Origin: Nocardia vaccinii NBRC 15922
GTDB taxonomy: Bacteria; Actinomycetota; Actinomycetes; Mycobacteriales; Mycobacteriaceae
Assembly: GCF_001613305.1 (NCBI RefSeq)
Contig: NZ_BDCC01000019.1
Location: 62,001-126,000 of the forward strand
Length of the DNA stretch: 64,000 nucleotides
Reading direction: 5' to 3'
The notes below the pieces were generated by a model, which worked only from the letters and a program-made list of their open reading frames with translations, did not search any database and had not been told where the DNA came from. The position numbers and the translations under genes were made by a program. Shown piece after piece: positions 45,573 through 54,119 of this stretch. The number at the start of each line of letters is the position of its first letter. The stretch's first letter is position 1.

Positions 45573-46373
45573 GTGGACGACACTGCCGACAGACCTCGAC
45601 TGATAGCTCTGGATGTGGACGGAACCCTGCTGCGGACCGGTGAGCCGATCACCCCGCGCGTGCGCAAGGCGGTGCACGCGGCGGCCGCCGCCGGTGCGCA
45701 CGTGGTCGTGGCGACCGGCCGGACCCTGTTGGCGACCAAGCTGGTGGTGCGGGATCTAGGCTTGGGCGAGGGCCGGACGATCTGCTCGAACGGCGCGGTG
45801 CAGGCGGATATTTCGACCTGGGAGCCGCAGGATGTGCACACCTTCGATCCGGAGCCGTCGGTCACCGTCCTGCGCGAGCTGTTCCCCGACATGGTGCTCT
45901 CGGTGGAGAAGGTCGGCATCGGCACCTGGACCACCGGTTACTACCCCGGCAGCTTCCGGCTCGGTGAATTCCGGTTCGTCGAGGACGAGGACCTGAGCCT
46001 GGAACCGACCACGCGCCTGAACGGCTGGTGGCCCGGCGGTTCACTGGACGATATGGTCGCCGTGATGGGCGAGCACGAGCTTCCCGGCGCCGGCTGGGTG
46101 CACGGCGAGGACGAGCCCTGGCTCGTCGCGTGCCGCCAGGGCATATCCAAGGGCTGGGCGCTCGAACGGCTGCGCCGCGAACTCGACGTCCCGCCGGCGG
46201 CCACCCTGGCCATCGGAGACGGCTACAACGATTGCGAAATGCTCTCCTGGGCAGGGCATTCCGTCGCCATGGGCAATGCCGTCGACGCCGCCCGCGATGT
46301 CGCCGACGAGGTCACCGGCACGGTCCACGAGGACGGCGTCGCCGCCGTCCTGGAGCGCTGGTTCGGCAACTGA
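45573..46373 (+). CDS. HAD-superfamily phosphatase, Cof type
   Basis: A 266-aa hydrolase. Motif I LIALDVDGTLLRTG (nucleophile Asp), motif II VATGRT, and motif IV AIGDGYNDCEMLSWAG are in order, with the inserted cap domain of the IIB (Cof) class between. Such enzymes dephosphorylate sugar phosphates or flavin mononucleotide. The GTG at 45573 gives the usual short N-terminus. The gene ends 71 bases before the convergent chelatase gene. Confidence 0.87.
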   Translation: MDDTADRPRLIALDVDGTLLRTGEPITPRVRKAVHAAAAAGAHVVVATGRTLLATKLVVRDLGLGEGRTICSNGAVQADISTWEPQDVHTFDPEPSVTVLRELFPDMVLSVEKVGIGTWTTGYYPGSFRLGEFRFVEDEDLSLEPTTRLNGWWPGGSLDDMVAVMGEHELPGAGWVHGEDEPWLVACRQGISKGWALERLRRELDVPPAATLAIGDGYNDCEMLSWAGHSVAMGNAVDAARDVADEVTGTVHEDGVAAVLERWFGN

Positions 46374-46444
46374 TCGCGGACGGCCCATCGCGATGTTCCC
46401 CTGTGCACCTATGCGGGATGCATGCGGTGTGGTGAGGTGTGAAG

Positions 46445-47296
46445 TTACGCGACGGCGATATCGGAGTCGGACCGCACCCGCAGGTGGCGTACCGCCGTCT
46501 CGTACCGCTGCGCAACGACTTTCGCGACGAGCCCGTGACTTCCGAGCGGTTCGGCATGGGTGACGTGTGGCGCGGCGGTGACGAGGCGATCGGTGAGCAG
46601 ACCGGGGGCAAGGAACCACGGCGCGACGACGAACCGGGTGCACTCCAGCGCATGCAACGCCGAGATCGCTTGGGGGAGAGACGGTTCGGTAGTGGCGAAG
46701 CACACCGCGGTACGCCAGGCGGTGCCCGCGGCGAGCAGGCTGCCCAGGGTGCGGGTGCGGCGGTTGGCCTCGGCGGAGGAGGAGCCGACCGCCGCGACGG
46801 CCACGCCCAGCGTGTCGTCGTTCGGATCGGATCCGGTCGCCAGCACGCGTTCGCGCAGAGCGGTGATCAGCAGGGTGTCCGGACCGAGCACGTCGGCCTG
46901 GATCAGCCGCAGTCGCGGATGCCGCGCACGCGCCGATGCGAGCACCCCGGGTAGGTCCACGCGTGCGTGAAACGCGCTGCCCAACAGCAGTGGCGCCACG
47001 ACGATCTCCCGATGCCCCTGTGCGGCAACGGCATCGATGACCTGTTCGGCCGACGGCGTATTCAGATCCAGAAACGCCAACCGGACATCCAATCCTGGAT
47101 GCTGCTGTGCCACATCGGCAATCACCGCGGTCATCGTCGCCGCGGAGCGTGGATCCCGGCTGCCGTGTGCGACCGCGATCAGCGCCGGACCACCGGGCGA
47201 ACCCACCCGGCCCGGTGCCACCAGACCGCCGCGAACCGGCCCGGCTCCGGCCCGGAGGCCGGAGCTGTCGAGCGGTTCGCCGCCGTCGTACGACAT
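46445..47296 (-). CDS. sirohydrochlorin chelatase
   Basis: A 283-aa CbiX/SirB-type protein with two chelatase half-domains: ALIAVAHGSRDPRSAATMTA near the start with the metal-binding His, VVAPLLLGSAFHARVDLPG, and a weaker second half with FVVAPWFLAPGLLTDRL. It would insert Fe(II) into sirohydrochlorin to give siroheme, the cofactor of SirA encoded upstream in the same operon. The ATG at 47296 overlaps the cysN stop (ATGA). Mycobacterial Rv2393 is the positional match. Preference for Fe over Co is inferred from context. Confidence 0.88.
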   Translation of the reverse strand: MSYDGGEPLDSSGLRAGAGPVRGGLVAPGRVGSPGGPALIAVAHGSRDPRSAATMTAVIADVAQQHPGLDVRLAFLDLNTPSAEQVIDAVAAQGHREIVVAPLLLGSAFHARVDLPGVLASARARHPRLRLIQADVLGPDTLLITALRERVLATGSDPNDDTLGVAVAAVGSSSAEANRRTRTLGSLLAAGTAWRTAVCFATTEPSLPQAISALHALECTRFVVAPWFLAPGLLTDRLVTAAPHVTHAEPLGSHGLVAKVVAQRYETAVRHLRVRSDSDIAVA

Positions 47297-48591
47297 CAGC
47301 TCTCGGTGCCGACCTCGACCGCGGTCAGCGCATCGCCCACCAGGCCCGCGGCCAGGGTGTTGCCCCCGGCGGGGTCGATGAGCAGGAAGCTGCCGGTGTG
47401 CCGGTTGACCCGGTAGTCGTCGGCCACGATCGGATCCGCGACGCGCACCGAGATGCGCCCGATATCGTTGAGCGCCAACGACTCCGCCTCGGTATCCGCG
47501 GCCAGATGCTGTTCGTCGAAACGCTCGAGCAGTGCGCCCACGACCGCCTGGGTGGTGCGGGTGCCGTGCTTGAGCAGCAGCCGCGCGCCCGCGCGCAGCG
47601 GCTTGTCGCCGAGCCAGCACACGGTGGCGTCGAAGGTGTCGATGGGCTCGGGGGCATCGGTCGCGGCGGCGATCACATCGCCGCGCGAAACGTCCACATC
47701 GTCGGCGAGAATCAAGGTGACACTGCGTCCGGGCTGCGCCGACTCCAGCTCACCGTCCGCGGTGTCGATCCGCTCGACCGTGGTGCGCGTCCCCGAGGGG
47801 AGCACCACGACCTCGTCCCCGCGGCGCACCACGCCGGCGGCGATCTGCCCGGCGTAGCCGCGGTAGTCCGGATACTCCGGAGTGCGCGGCCGGATGACGT
47901 ACTGCACCGGGAAACGCAGCCCCACCTGGTGCCGCCCGTGCACATCGGCGTCGACCGGAACCGATTCCAGATGCTCGATCAGCGAGGGACCGTCGTAATA
48001 GGGGGTGTTCTCCGAACGAGAGGCGATGTTGTCGCCGTGCAGCGCCGAGACCGGGATCTCGGTGACGTCCTCCCGCGCCCAGCCCAATGTCGTTGTCAGC
48101 TGGGTGAATTCGTCGACGATCTTCTCGAACACGCCCGCCGCGTCGTCCACCAGGTCGATCTTGTTCACGGCCAGAACGAGTTTGGGCACGCCCAGCAGCG
48201 CCATCACCGCGGCGTGGCGCCGGGTCTGCTCGATGACGCCCTTGCGCGCGTCGACCAGCAGGATCACCAGCTGTGCGGTGGACGCGCCGGAGACCGTATT
48301 GCGGGTGTACTGGACGTGTCCGGGGGTGTCGGCGAGCACGAAGGATCGCTCGGGCGTGGCGAAGTAGCGATACGCCACATCGATCGTGATGCCCTGTTCG
48401 CGTTCGGCGCGCAGGCCGTCCACCAGCAGCGACAGATCCGGTGTGGACAGGCCCCGGTCCACCGAGGCCCGCGTGACGGCGTCGATCTGGTCCGCGAGAA
48501 CGGATTTCGTGTCGTAGAGCAGGCGTCCGACCAGTGTGGACTTACCGTCGTCGACGCTGCCGGCGGTGGCCAGTCTCAATAGGTCGGACAT
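47296..48591 (-). CDS. cysN: sulfate adenylyltransferase GTPase subunit
   Basis: Regulatory GTPase of ATP sulfurylase, 431 aa. G1 GSVDDGKST, switch II DTPGHVQYTRN and G4 NKIDLV are intact, followed by two beta-barrel domains. It lacks the CysC kinase domain that is fused to CysN in mycobacteria, so APS here is reduced directly by CysH. Its ATG overlaps the stop of the 38-codon tail ORF (ATGA), and its own stop overlaps the chelatase start. Confidence 0.95.
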   Translation of the reverse strand: MSDLLRLATAGSVDDGKSTLVGRLLYDTKSVLADQIDAVTRASVDRGLSTPDLSLLVDGLRAEREQGITIDVAYRYFATPERSFVLADTPGHVQYTRNTVSGASTAQLVILLVDARKGVIEQTRRHAAVMALLGVPKLVLAVNKIDLVDDAAGVFEKIVDEFTQLTTTLGWAREDVTEIPVSALHGDNIASRSENTPYYDGPSLIEHLESVPVDADVHGRHQVGLRFPVQYVIRPRTPEYPDYRGYAGQIAAGVVRRGDEVVVLPSGTRTTVERIDTADGELESAQPGRSVTLILADDVDVSRGDVIAAATDAPEPIDTFDATVCWLGDKPLRAGARLLLKHGTRTTQAVVGALLERFDEQHLAADTEAESLALNDIGRISVRVADPIVADDYRVNRHTGSFLLIDPAGGNTLAAGLVGDALTAVEVGTES

Positions 48592-48652
48592 CAGAAATAA
48601 CCCTCTCGCTTGCGGTCTTCCATCGCGGCCTCGGACACCCGGTCGTCACCGC
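48591..48652. repeat. direct repeat, copy 1 (cysN side)
   Basis: A 62-bp sequence that recurs at 48707-48768 with 59 identical bases. It encodes the CysD-type C-terminal tail in the minus direction. Copy-to-copy offset is 116 bp, so a tandem duplication of about that size is likely. Confidence 0.9.
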
Positions 48653-48707
48653 TTCGGGAGGTGGCACTGTGCGGCGCGTTCGGTGTGGTGGGTAGCTCGG
48701 GGCGCAT
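48591..48707 (-). CDS. 38-residue ORF repeating the CysD C-terminal tail
   Basis: Between cysD and cysN lies an ORF of 38 codons that joins both by four-base ATGA overlaps. Its first 20 residues (MRPELPTTPNAPHSATSRSG) are unrelated to CysD at this level. Its last 18 (DDRVSEAAMEDRKREGYF) are identical to the CysD C-terminus. The two DNA copies of this 62-bp part differ at three positions, all silent in this frame (GAG/GAA, GGT/GGC, TAT/TAC). A partial tandem duplication seems to have made it. The silent-only changes suggest it is or was translated; the stop also preserves coupling to cysN. Confidence 0.45.
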   Translation of the reverse strand: MRPELPTTPNAPHSATSRSGDDRVSEAAMEDRKREGYF

Positions 48708-48768
48708 CAGAAGTAGCCTTCTCGCTTGCGGTCTTCCATCGCGGCCTCGGACACCCGGTCGTCACCGC
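48707..48768. repeat. direct repeat, copy 2 (cysD end)
   Basis: The partner copy, forming the actual end of cysD. It differs from copy 1 at three third-codon positions only. Confidence 0.9.
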
Positions 48769-49672
48769 GGGTCGCTCCGCGTTCGGTGAGCCGCGATGCC
48801 GCGACCTCGGCGAGGATCGCGGCGTTGTCGGCGGCGTCGGAGACGATCGCGCCGGTGGTGGATCCGTCGCCGACGGTGCGGTAGCGCACCGATTTGGTGA
48901 CCAGCTCCTCGCCGTCGCGTGGGCCGCCCCAGCTGCCCGGGGTCATCCACATGCCGTCGCGCTGGTAGACCGGGCGCTGATGGGCGTAGTAGATGGTCGC
49001 CAGCTCGATGTCCTCGCGGGCGATGTACCGCCAGATGTCCAGCTCGGTCCAATTGCTCAACGGGAACACCCGGACGTGCTCACCCGGCGCGTGCCGACCG
49101 TTGTACAGGTTCCACAGTTCGGGCCGCTGCCGCTTGGGATCCCAGCGCCCGAACGCGTCGCGCAGCGAGAAGATCCGCTCCTTGGCCCGCGAGCGCTCCT
49201 CGTCGCGACGTCCGCCGCCGAACACCGCGTCGAACCGGTTCTCGGTGATGGCGTCCAGCAGCGGCACGGTCTGCAGCGGATTGCGGATCCCGTCGGGGCG
49301 CTCGGTCAGCCGCCCGTCGGCAAGGTACTCCTCGACGCTGGCCACATGCAGCCGCAGCCCGTACTTCTCCACCACGTGATCGCGGAACTCCAGGACCTCG
49401 GTGAGATTGTGCCCGGTGTCCACGTGCAGCAGCGCGAACGGCAACGGCGCCGGCCAGAACGCCTTGAGCGCCAAGTGCAGTAGCACTGTGGAGTCCTTAC
49501 CGCCGGAGAACAGGATCACCGGCCGCTCGAACTCACCTGCCACCTCGCGGAAGATGTGAATGGCCTCGGACTCCAGCGCGGCCAGGGTGTCGAACTGCGC
49601 GGCTGGGATGCGCAGCGCGCGGTCGATGTCGGCGGCGTCGGTCAGCTGGGTATCGGTCGCGGTAGGAGTCAT
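48707..49672 (-). CDS. cysD: sulfate adenylyltransferase catalytic subunit
   Basis: Catalytic half of ATP sulfurylase, 321 aa, making adenylyl sulfate from ATP and sulfate with CysN. The PP-loop SGGKDSTVLLHLALKAF lies near residue 55, followed by HVDTGHN, FGGGRRDEERSRAKERIFS, and the conserved C-terminal tail MEDRKREGYF. The ATG at 49672 overlaps the cysH stop (ATGA). An 18-base-upstream ATG is also in frame but inside cysH. The tail is repeated in the small ORF that follows. Confidence 0.95.
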   Translation of the reverse strand: MTPTATDTQLTDAADIDRALRIPAAQFDTLAALESEAIHIFREVAGEFERPVILFSGGKDSTVLLHLALKAFWPAPLPFALLHVDTGHNLTEVLEFRDHVVEKYGLRLHVASVEEYLADGRLTERPDGIRNPLQTVPLLDAITENRFDAVFGGGRRDEERSRAKERIFSLRDAFGRWDPKRQRPELWNLYNGRHAPGEHVRVFPLSNWTELDIWRYIAREDIELATIYYAHQRPVYQRDGMWMTPGSWGGPRDGEELVTKSVRYRTVGDGSTTGAIVSDAADNAAILAEVAASRLTERGATRGDDRVSEAAMEDRKREGYF

Positions 49673-50385
49673 GATTGATGTAACCCGCATTCGGTCTTGG
49701 CGAGGCCGGCCCAGCGGCCGCTTCGCGGATCGGCTCCCGGTTCCGGCTTCCGCGTGCACGGAGCGCAACCGATGGACGGATATCCCTCTTCCACAAGGGG
49801 ATTGACGAGGATGCCGTGGCGGTCGATGTACTCGGCCATCTCCTCGTCGGACCAGGCGGCGATCGGGTTGATCTTCACCAGGCCGAAACCCTCGTCGAAG
49901 GAGATCAGGGGGGCGTTGGCGCGGGTGGGAGCCTCCACCCGGCGGATGCCGGTGACCCAGGCGTTGTAGCCGCTCAGGGACTGCTTCAGCGGAACCACCT
50001 TGCGCAGGCGGCAGCACTCGTTGGGCTCGCGGGCGAACAAATCCTTACCCAGCAACCGATCCTGTTCCGCCACAGAGTGTTCGGGCCGCACGTTGACGAT
50101 GTTCACGCCGTACACCGTCTCCACCGCGTCGCGGGTGCCGATGGTCTCGGCGAAGTGGTAGCCGGTGTCCAGGAAAAGGACGTCCACCCCGGGGCGGGTC
50201 TGCGCGGCCAGCTGCACCAGCACCCCGTCCTGCATATTCGACGCGACGATGTAGTTCGAACCGAAAGTCTCGTCGGTCCACCGCAGCAGATCGGCGGCCG
50301 AGGCGTCCGGACCGAGTGTGGCCGCGCCGTTCTCGGCGATATGCCGCAGTTCGTCCTCGGAGAGCTTTTCCAAAGTGCTTGCCAT
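49669..50385 (-). CDS. cysH: adenylyl-sulfate reductase (APS-type)
   Basis: Reduces adenylyl sulfate to sulfite with thioredoxin. The 238-aa protein has NECCRLRKVVPL and GCAPCTRK, which together give the four cysteines of the [4Fe-4S] cluster found in APS reductases, and the catalytic cysteine in the tail KTECGLH. PAPS reductases lack the first four cysteines, so the APS class is clear. The ATG at 50385 is 14 bases after the sirA stop. Within the operon sirA-cysH-cysD-cysN. Confidence 0.95.
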   Translation of the reverse strand: MASTLEKLSEDELRHIAENGAATLGPDASAADLLRWTDETFGSNYIVASNMQDGVLVQLAAQTRPGVDVLFLDTGYHFAETIGTRDAVETVYGVNIVNVRPEHSVAEQDRLLGKDLFAREPNECCRLRKVVPLKQSLSGYNAWVTGIRRVEAPTRANAPLISFDEGFGLVKINPIAAWSDEEMAEYIDRHGILVNPLVEEGYPSIGCAPCTRKPEPGADPRSGRWAGLAKTECGLHQS

Positions 50386-50399
50386 TGCGTCTCTTTCCC

Positions 50400-52226
50400 T
50401 TACCGGAGATCGGCCTCGTCGGCGCGGACCGCCCACTGCGCGAACCGCTCACCGTCGTTGCGGTTCTTGACGAAATTGCGCACCACGCGCTCGATGTAGT
50501 CGCCGAGTTCGTCGCTGGTCACCTTGTGCTGGCGGAGCTTTCGGCCGAAGGCGGCATCGAGGCCGAGGGTGCCGCCCAGATGAACCTGGAAACCCTCCAC
50601 CTGATTCCCGTCGCCGTCGTCGACGAGCTGACCCTTGAAGCCGATATCGGCGATCTGCGAGCGGCCGCAGGAGTTCGGGCAGCCGTTGATGTTGATCGTG
50701 ACCGGCACATCGAGCTGGGCGTTGATGTCGGCCAGCCGCTGATCCAGTTCGGGCGCGAGCACCTGGGAGCGCTTGCGGGTCTCCACGAAGGACAGCTTGC
50801 AGAACTCGATACCGCTGCAGGCCAGCAGGTTTCGCCGCCACTTGGACGGACGCGCCTGCAGGCCGAGCGGCTCGAGCTCGGCGATCAGTTCCTCGACCTT
50901 GTCGTCGGCGACGTCGAGCACGATGAGCTTCTGGTACGGGGTGAACCGGATCCGGTCGGACCCGATCCGCTCGGTCGCCTCGGCCACCTTGGTGAGGATC
51001 GTGCCCGAGACCCGTCCGGCGATGGGGGAGAACCCGACCGCGTTCAGCCCGTTGCGCAGCTTCTGCACGCCCACGTGATCGATGGGCCGGACCGGAGCCT
51101 CGGGCGCGGGGCCGTCGATCAGCTTGCGCTTCAGGAACTCCGATTCGAGAACTTCGCGGAATTTTTCGATACCCCAGTCCTTGACCAGGAACTTCAACCG
51201 CGCCTTGGTGCGCAGGCGGCGGTAGCCGTAGTCGCGGAACAGCGAGACGACCGCCTCCCACACATCGGGCACCTCCGCGAGCGGCACCCACGCCCCGACC
51301 CGTTTGGCCAGCATCGGATTGGTGGACAGCCCGCCGCCGACCCACAGGTCGAAGCCGGGGCCGTGCTCGGGGTGCTCGACGCCGATGAACGCGACGTCGT
51401 TGATCTCGTGCACCACATCCTGCTGGCCCGAGATCGCCGTCTTGAACTTGCGCGGGAGGTTCGAGTACTCCTTCTTGCCGACGTAGCGGCGAGTGATCTC
51501 CTCTACGGCCCAGCTGCCGTCGATGACCTCGTCCAGCGATTCACCGGCCAGCGGGGAGCCGAGCACCACGCGCGGGCAGTCGCCGCACGCCTGGGTGGTC
51601 TGCAGGCCGACGCCTTCAATGCGCCGCCAGATCTCCGGGACGTTCTCGATCTCGATCCAGTGGTACTGCAGATTCTCCCGGTCGGAGAGATCGGCGGTGT
51701 CCCTGGCAAATTCGGTCGAAATCGTCCCCAGCGTGCGCACCTGCTCGACGTTCAGCGCGCCGCCGTCGCAGCGGACCCGCATCATGAAATACGCGGCCTC
51801 GAGAATGTCGATGTTCTCGTCGCCGGTCCAGGTGCCGTCGTAGCCCTGCTCGCGCTGGGTGTACAGGCCCCACCAGCGGAACCGGCCGCGCAGATCGGCC
51901 TTGTCGATCGAGTCGAATCCGCCCGGGGCGTAGATGTTCTCGATGCGGGTGCGGACGTTGAGCGGGTGATCGTCCTTCTTGCTCTGCTCATTCGGGTTGA
52001 GCGGCTCGCGGTAGCCCAGCGCCCACTGACCTTCGGACTTGCGGCGCAGTGGTTTTGCGGTGCGTTCGCGCGGGCCGCTGACCTCCGCGCGCGGCCGTGA
52101 CCGGCGTTCGCGGGCGGCCTGCGCACGCTCGCGCGCGACTTCCTGCTCGCGTGCGAGACGCTCGGATTCCGCGCGTGCGACGGGTTCGGACTCGGCTGTA
52201 TGACCGGCGTCGGTACTCGACGTCAT
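50400..52226 (-). CDS. sirA: ferredoxin-dependent sulfite reductase
   Basis: Six-electron reduction of sulfite to sulfide, 608 aa. The siroheme-[4Fe-4S] ligands are LACSGIEFCKLSFVETR (CxxxxxC) and NGCPNSCGR (CxxxC) in the C-terminal half. The first half has NLQYHWIEIENVPEIW with the conserved Tyr, and QACGDCPRV with a Cys that in the mycobacterial enzyme (Rv2391, also named NirA) forms a Tyr-Cys bond. The N-terminal 60 residues are charged and low-complexity. Electron donor is ferredoxin. Upstream lies a Cys-rich leader peptide. Confidence 0.95.
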   Translation of the reverse strand: MTSSTDAGHTAESEPVARAESERLAREQEVARERAQAARERRSRPRAEVSGPRERTAKPLRRKSEGQWALGYREPLNPNEQSKKDDHPLNVRTRIENIYAPGGFDSIDKADLRGRFRWWGLYTQREQGYDGTWTGDENIDILEAAYFMMRVRCDGGALNVEQVRTLGTISTEFARDTADLSDRENLQYHWIEIENVPEIWRRIEGVGLQTTQACGDCPRVVLGSPLAGESLDEVIDGSWAVEEITRRYVGKKEYSNLPRKFKTAISGQQDVVHEINDVAFIGVEHPEHGPGFDLWVGGGLSTNPMLAKRVGAWVPLAEVPDVWEAVVSLFRDYGYRRLRTKARLKFLVKDWGIEKFREVLESEFLKRKLIDGPAPEAPVRPIDHVGVQKLRNGLNAVGFSPIAGRVSGTILTKVAEATERIGSDRIRFTPYQKLIVLDVADDKVEELIAELEPLGLQARPSKWRRNLLACSGIEFCKLSFVETRKRSQVLAPELDQRLADINAQLDVPVTININGCPNSCGRSQIADIGFKGQLVDDGDGNQVEGFQVHLGGTLGLDAAFGRKLRQHKVTSDELGDYIERVVRNFVKNRNDGERFAQWAVRADEADLR

Positions 52227-52348
52227 AGGGGTCGCTCCTGGGGGTGGTGATCAGACCTGGCGACAGGCGGGAGGGGCTGCTCGCGCCTTCGGTAGTCAGC
52301 GGCCGGGACGCCGCGACGGTGACGCCGGAACCGGGAACAGGGGCCGAA

Positions 52349-52441
52349 CTACCGGAGGCTTTCCGGCAGACAGCTCGCGCTGCAGACACGCTTGAAGTCG
52401 ACGTGGCGACGAGCCACGAGACGCACTCCAAGTCCGGTCAT
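52349..52441 (-). CDS. Cys-rich leader peptide of the sulfite-reductase operon
   Basis: A 30-residue ORF with the core RRHVDFKRVCSASC and tail LPESLR. It closely resembles the RRHVDL-type Cys-rich leader peptides upstream of sulfur genes in actinobacteria (the mycobacterial one is named after MSMEG_4527). Its ATG is seven bases after a CACAAT -10 element, so the mRNA is predicted to be leaderless. The cysteines at residues 20 and 24 would stall the ribosome when cysteine is short and allow expression of sirA, whose start is 123 bases after the leader stop. The RRHVD core makes the family call strong. Confidence 0.8.
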   Translation of the reverse strand: MTGLGVRLVARRHVDFKRVCSASCLPESLR

Positions 52442-52748
52442 GCGGTCTATTGTGCCATGTCAGCCGGGTAGTTCGGACCGACCGCCCATATTTTCCGAAG
52501 ATTCGAGGGAAATTCCCTGGACGCTCGTCCTAGTTTGTGAGATGCGTCATAGATCATCCGCGCCCACATGATCTCGACCTCCGCGATGCCGATCCGCGAA
52601 CGCGTGCGAGGGGTGTGCCGGACGCGCGGGAGACATCTGTCACAGCCCGGTACATCGCCTCCGATTCCCGAGATTATCGCCCGGTCGGATGGGCGCGGAA
52701 CCGGCACCCGCGCCCGGCGGCGCGGTGGCCCGCACGCACACTGGAGGA
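52442..52748. other. divergent promoter region between the leader peptide and hemW
   Basis: About 300 bases without a gene. It holds the CACAAT -10 of the sirA leader (minus strand, 52449-52454) and, AT-rich for this genome, the stretch around 52490-52550. The hemW transcript presumably starts here. I see no tRNA, repeat or other element. Confidence 0.4.
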
Positions 52749-53951
52749 GTGAGCCCCGCCGTCCAGCAGACCGCACTGCCCGCCCCGCCGCTGCGTGATT
52801 TCGGCGGCGGGCCGTTCGGCATCTACGTGCACGTCCCGTTCTGCGCGACGCGCTGTGGATACTGCGATTTCAACACCTACACCGCGGGCGAATTGGGCAG
52901 CTCGGCTTCACCGGAGTCCTGGCTGGAGGCATTGCGTGGTGAGATGTCCACGGCCGCAGCGGCTTTCGATGCACTACCGAGTCGGCAGCCGCCGGTGTCG
53001 ACGGTTTTCGTCGGCGGCGGGACGCCCTCGCTGCTGGGCGGTGACGGGCTGGCCGACGTGCTCGCGGTCATCCGCGCGAACTTCGCGCTGGCCGCCGATG
53101 CCGAGGTGACCACGGAATCCAATCCCGAATCCACCTCCCCGGCATTCTTCGACCGGATCCGCTCCGCCGGTTACACCCGGATATCGCTGGGAATGCAGTC
53201 GGCCGCGACGCACGTTCTGCGCATCCTCGATCGCACGCACACTCCCGGCCGGCCGGCCGCCGCTGCCCGCGAGGCGCGCGAGGCCGGTTTCGACCACGTC
53301 AACCTGGATCTGATCTACGGCACCCCCGGTGAAACCGATGCCGATCTCGATACCAGTCTCGACGCGGTGCTCGCGGCCGGTGTCGACCACGTCTCGGCCT
53401 ACTCGCTGATCGTCGAGGACGGCACCGCGATGGCCCGCAAGGTCCGCCGCGGTGAACTGCCCGCCCCCGACGACGATGTGCTCGCCGCCCGCTACGAGCG
53501 CATCGACGCGCGCCTGTCCGCGGCCGGTCTGCGGTGGTACGAGGTATCCAATTGGGCCTCGGGCGATTCCGCCCGCTGTCGGCACAATCTCGGCTATTGG
53601 GACGGCGGCGACTGGCTCGGCGCGGGACCGGGCGCGCACAGTCACGTCGGCGGTGTGCGGTGGTGGAACGTGAAGCATCCGGGGCGTTATGCCGAACGTG
53701 TCGCGGCTGCTCGGGCCCTGCCCGCGGACGGGTGGGAGGAACTCACCGACGCCGAGCGCTACACCGAACGAATCATGCTCGCGGTGCGATTGCGTTCCGG
53801 GCTGCCGCTGGCGGACCTGGACGCCGTCGGGCGCGCAGCGGTCGACGGGCTCGTCGCCGACGGTTTGGTCGAGGTCCGGGATCGGGCGGTCGTCCTCACC
53901 GGCCGCGGGCGCCTCCTGGCCGACGGAGTCGTGCGCGCACTCCTGGACTGA
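52749..53951 (+). CDS. hemW: radical SAM protein HemW
   Basis: Predicted heme chaperone, 400 aa, long annotated as oxygen-independent coproporphyrinogen oxidase. The radical SAM cluster motif is CATRCGYCDFNTYT (CxxxCxxC). The FVGGGTPSLLGG, TESNPES and VNLDLIYGTPGE segments follow in order, as in HemW. HemN proteins carry an extra C-terminal feature that is absent here. The GTG at 52749 follows GGAGGA too closely for comfort, and an in-frame ATG at 52689 could add 20 residues. Mycobacterial match: Rv2388c. Confidence 0.9.
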   Translation: MSPAVQQTALPAPPLRDFGGGPFGIYVHVPFCATRCGYCDFNTYTAGELGSSASPESWLEALRGEMSTAAAAFDALPSRQPPVSTVFVGGGTPSLLGGDGLADVLAVIRANFALAADAEVTTESNPESTSPAFFDRIRSAGYTRISLGMQSAATHVLRILDRTHTPGRPAAAAREAREAGFDHVNLDLIYGTPGETDADLDTSLDAVLAAGVDHVSAYSLIVEDGTAMARKVRRGELPAPDDDVLAARYERIDARLSAAGLRWYEVSNWASGDSARCRHNLGYWDGGDWLGAGPGAHSHVGGVRWWNVKHPGRYAERVAAARALPADGWEELTDAERYTERIMLAVRLRSGLPLADLDAVGRAAVDGLVADGLVEVRDRAVVLTGRGRLLADGVVRALLD

Positions 53952-54119
53952 ACCAGCTCGTCCGGGCGGCGGACCGGAGTCCGCGCCGCGGTTGCGCCAC
54001 GCCACACCGGGGATCAGGCTTTCACGAACTAAACTGGAACCGGATCAACTCGGGATCCGCGCGGTCGATGCTGCTCGCATACGCCGGGCGGTCCGATGGC
54101 GAACGAGGAGGTGGGGCCG

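Noticed and set aside
54000..54119. CIRCE element before hrcA
   Set aside because: Looked for TTAGCACTC-N9-GAGTGCTAA and found no match or near match.
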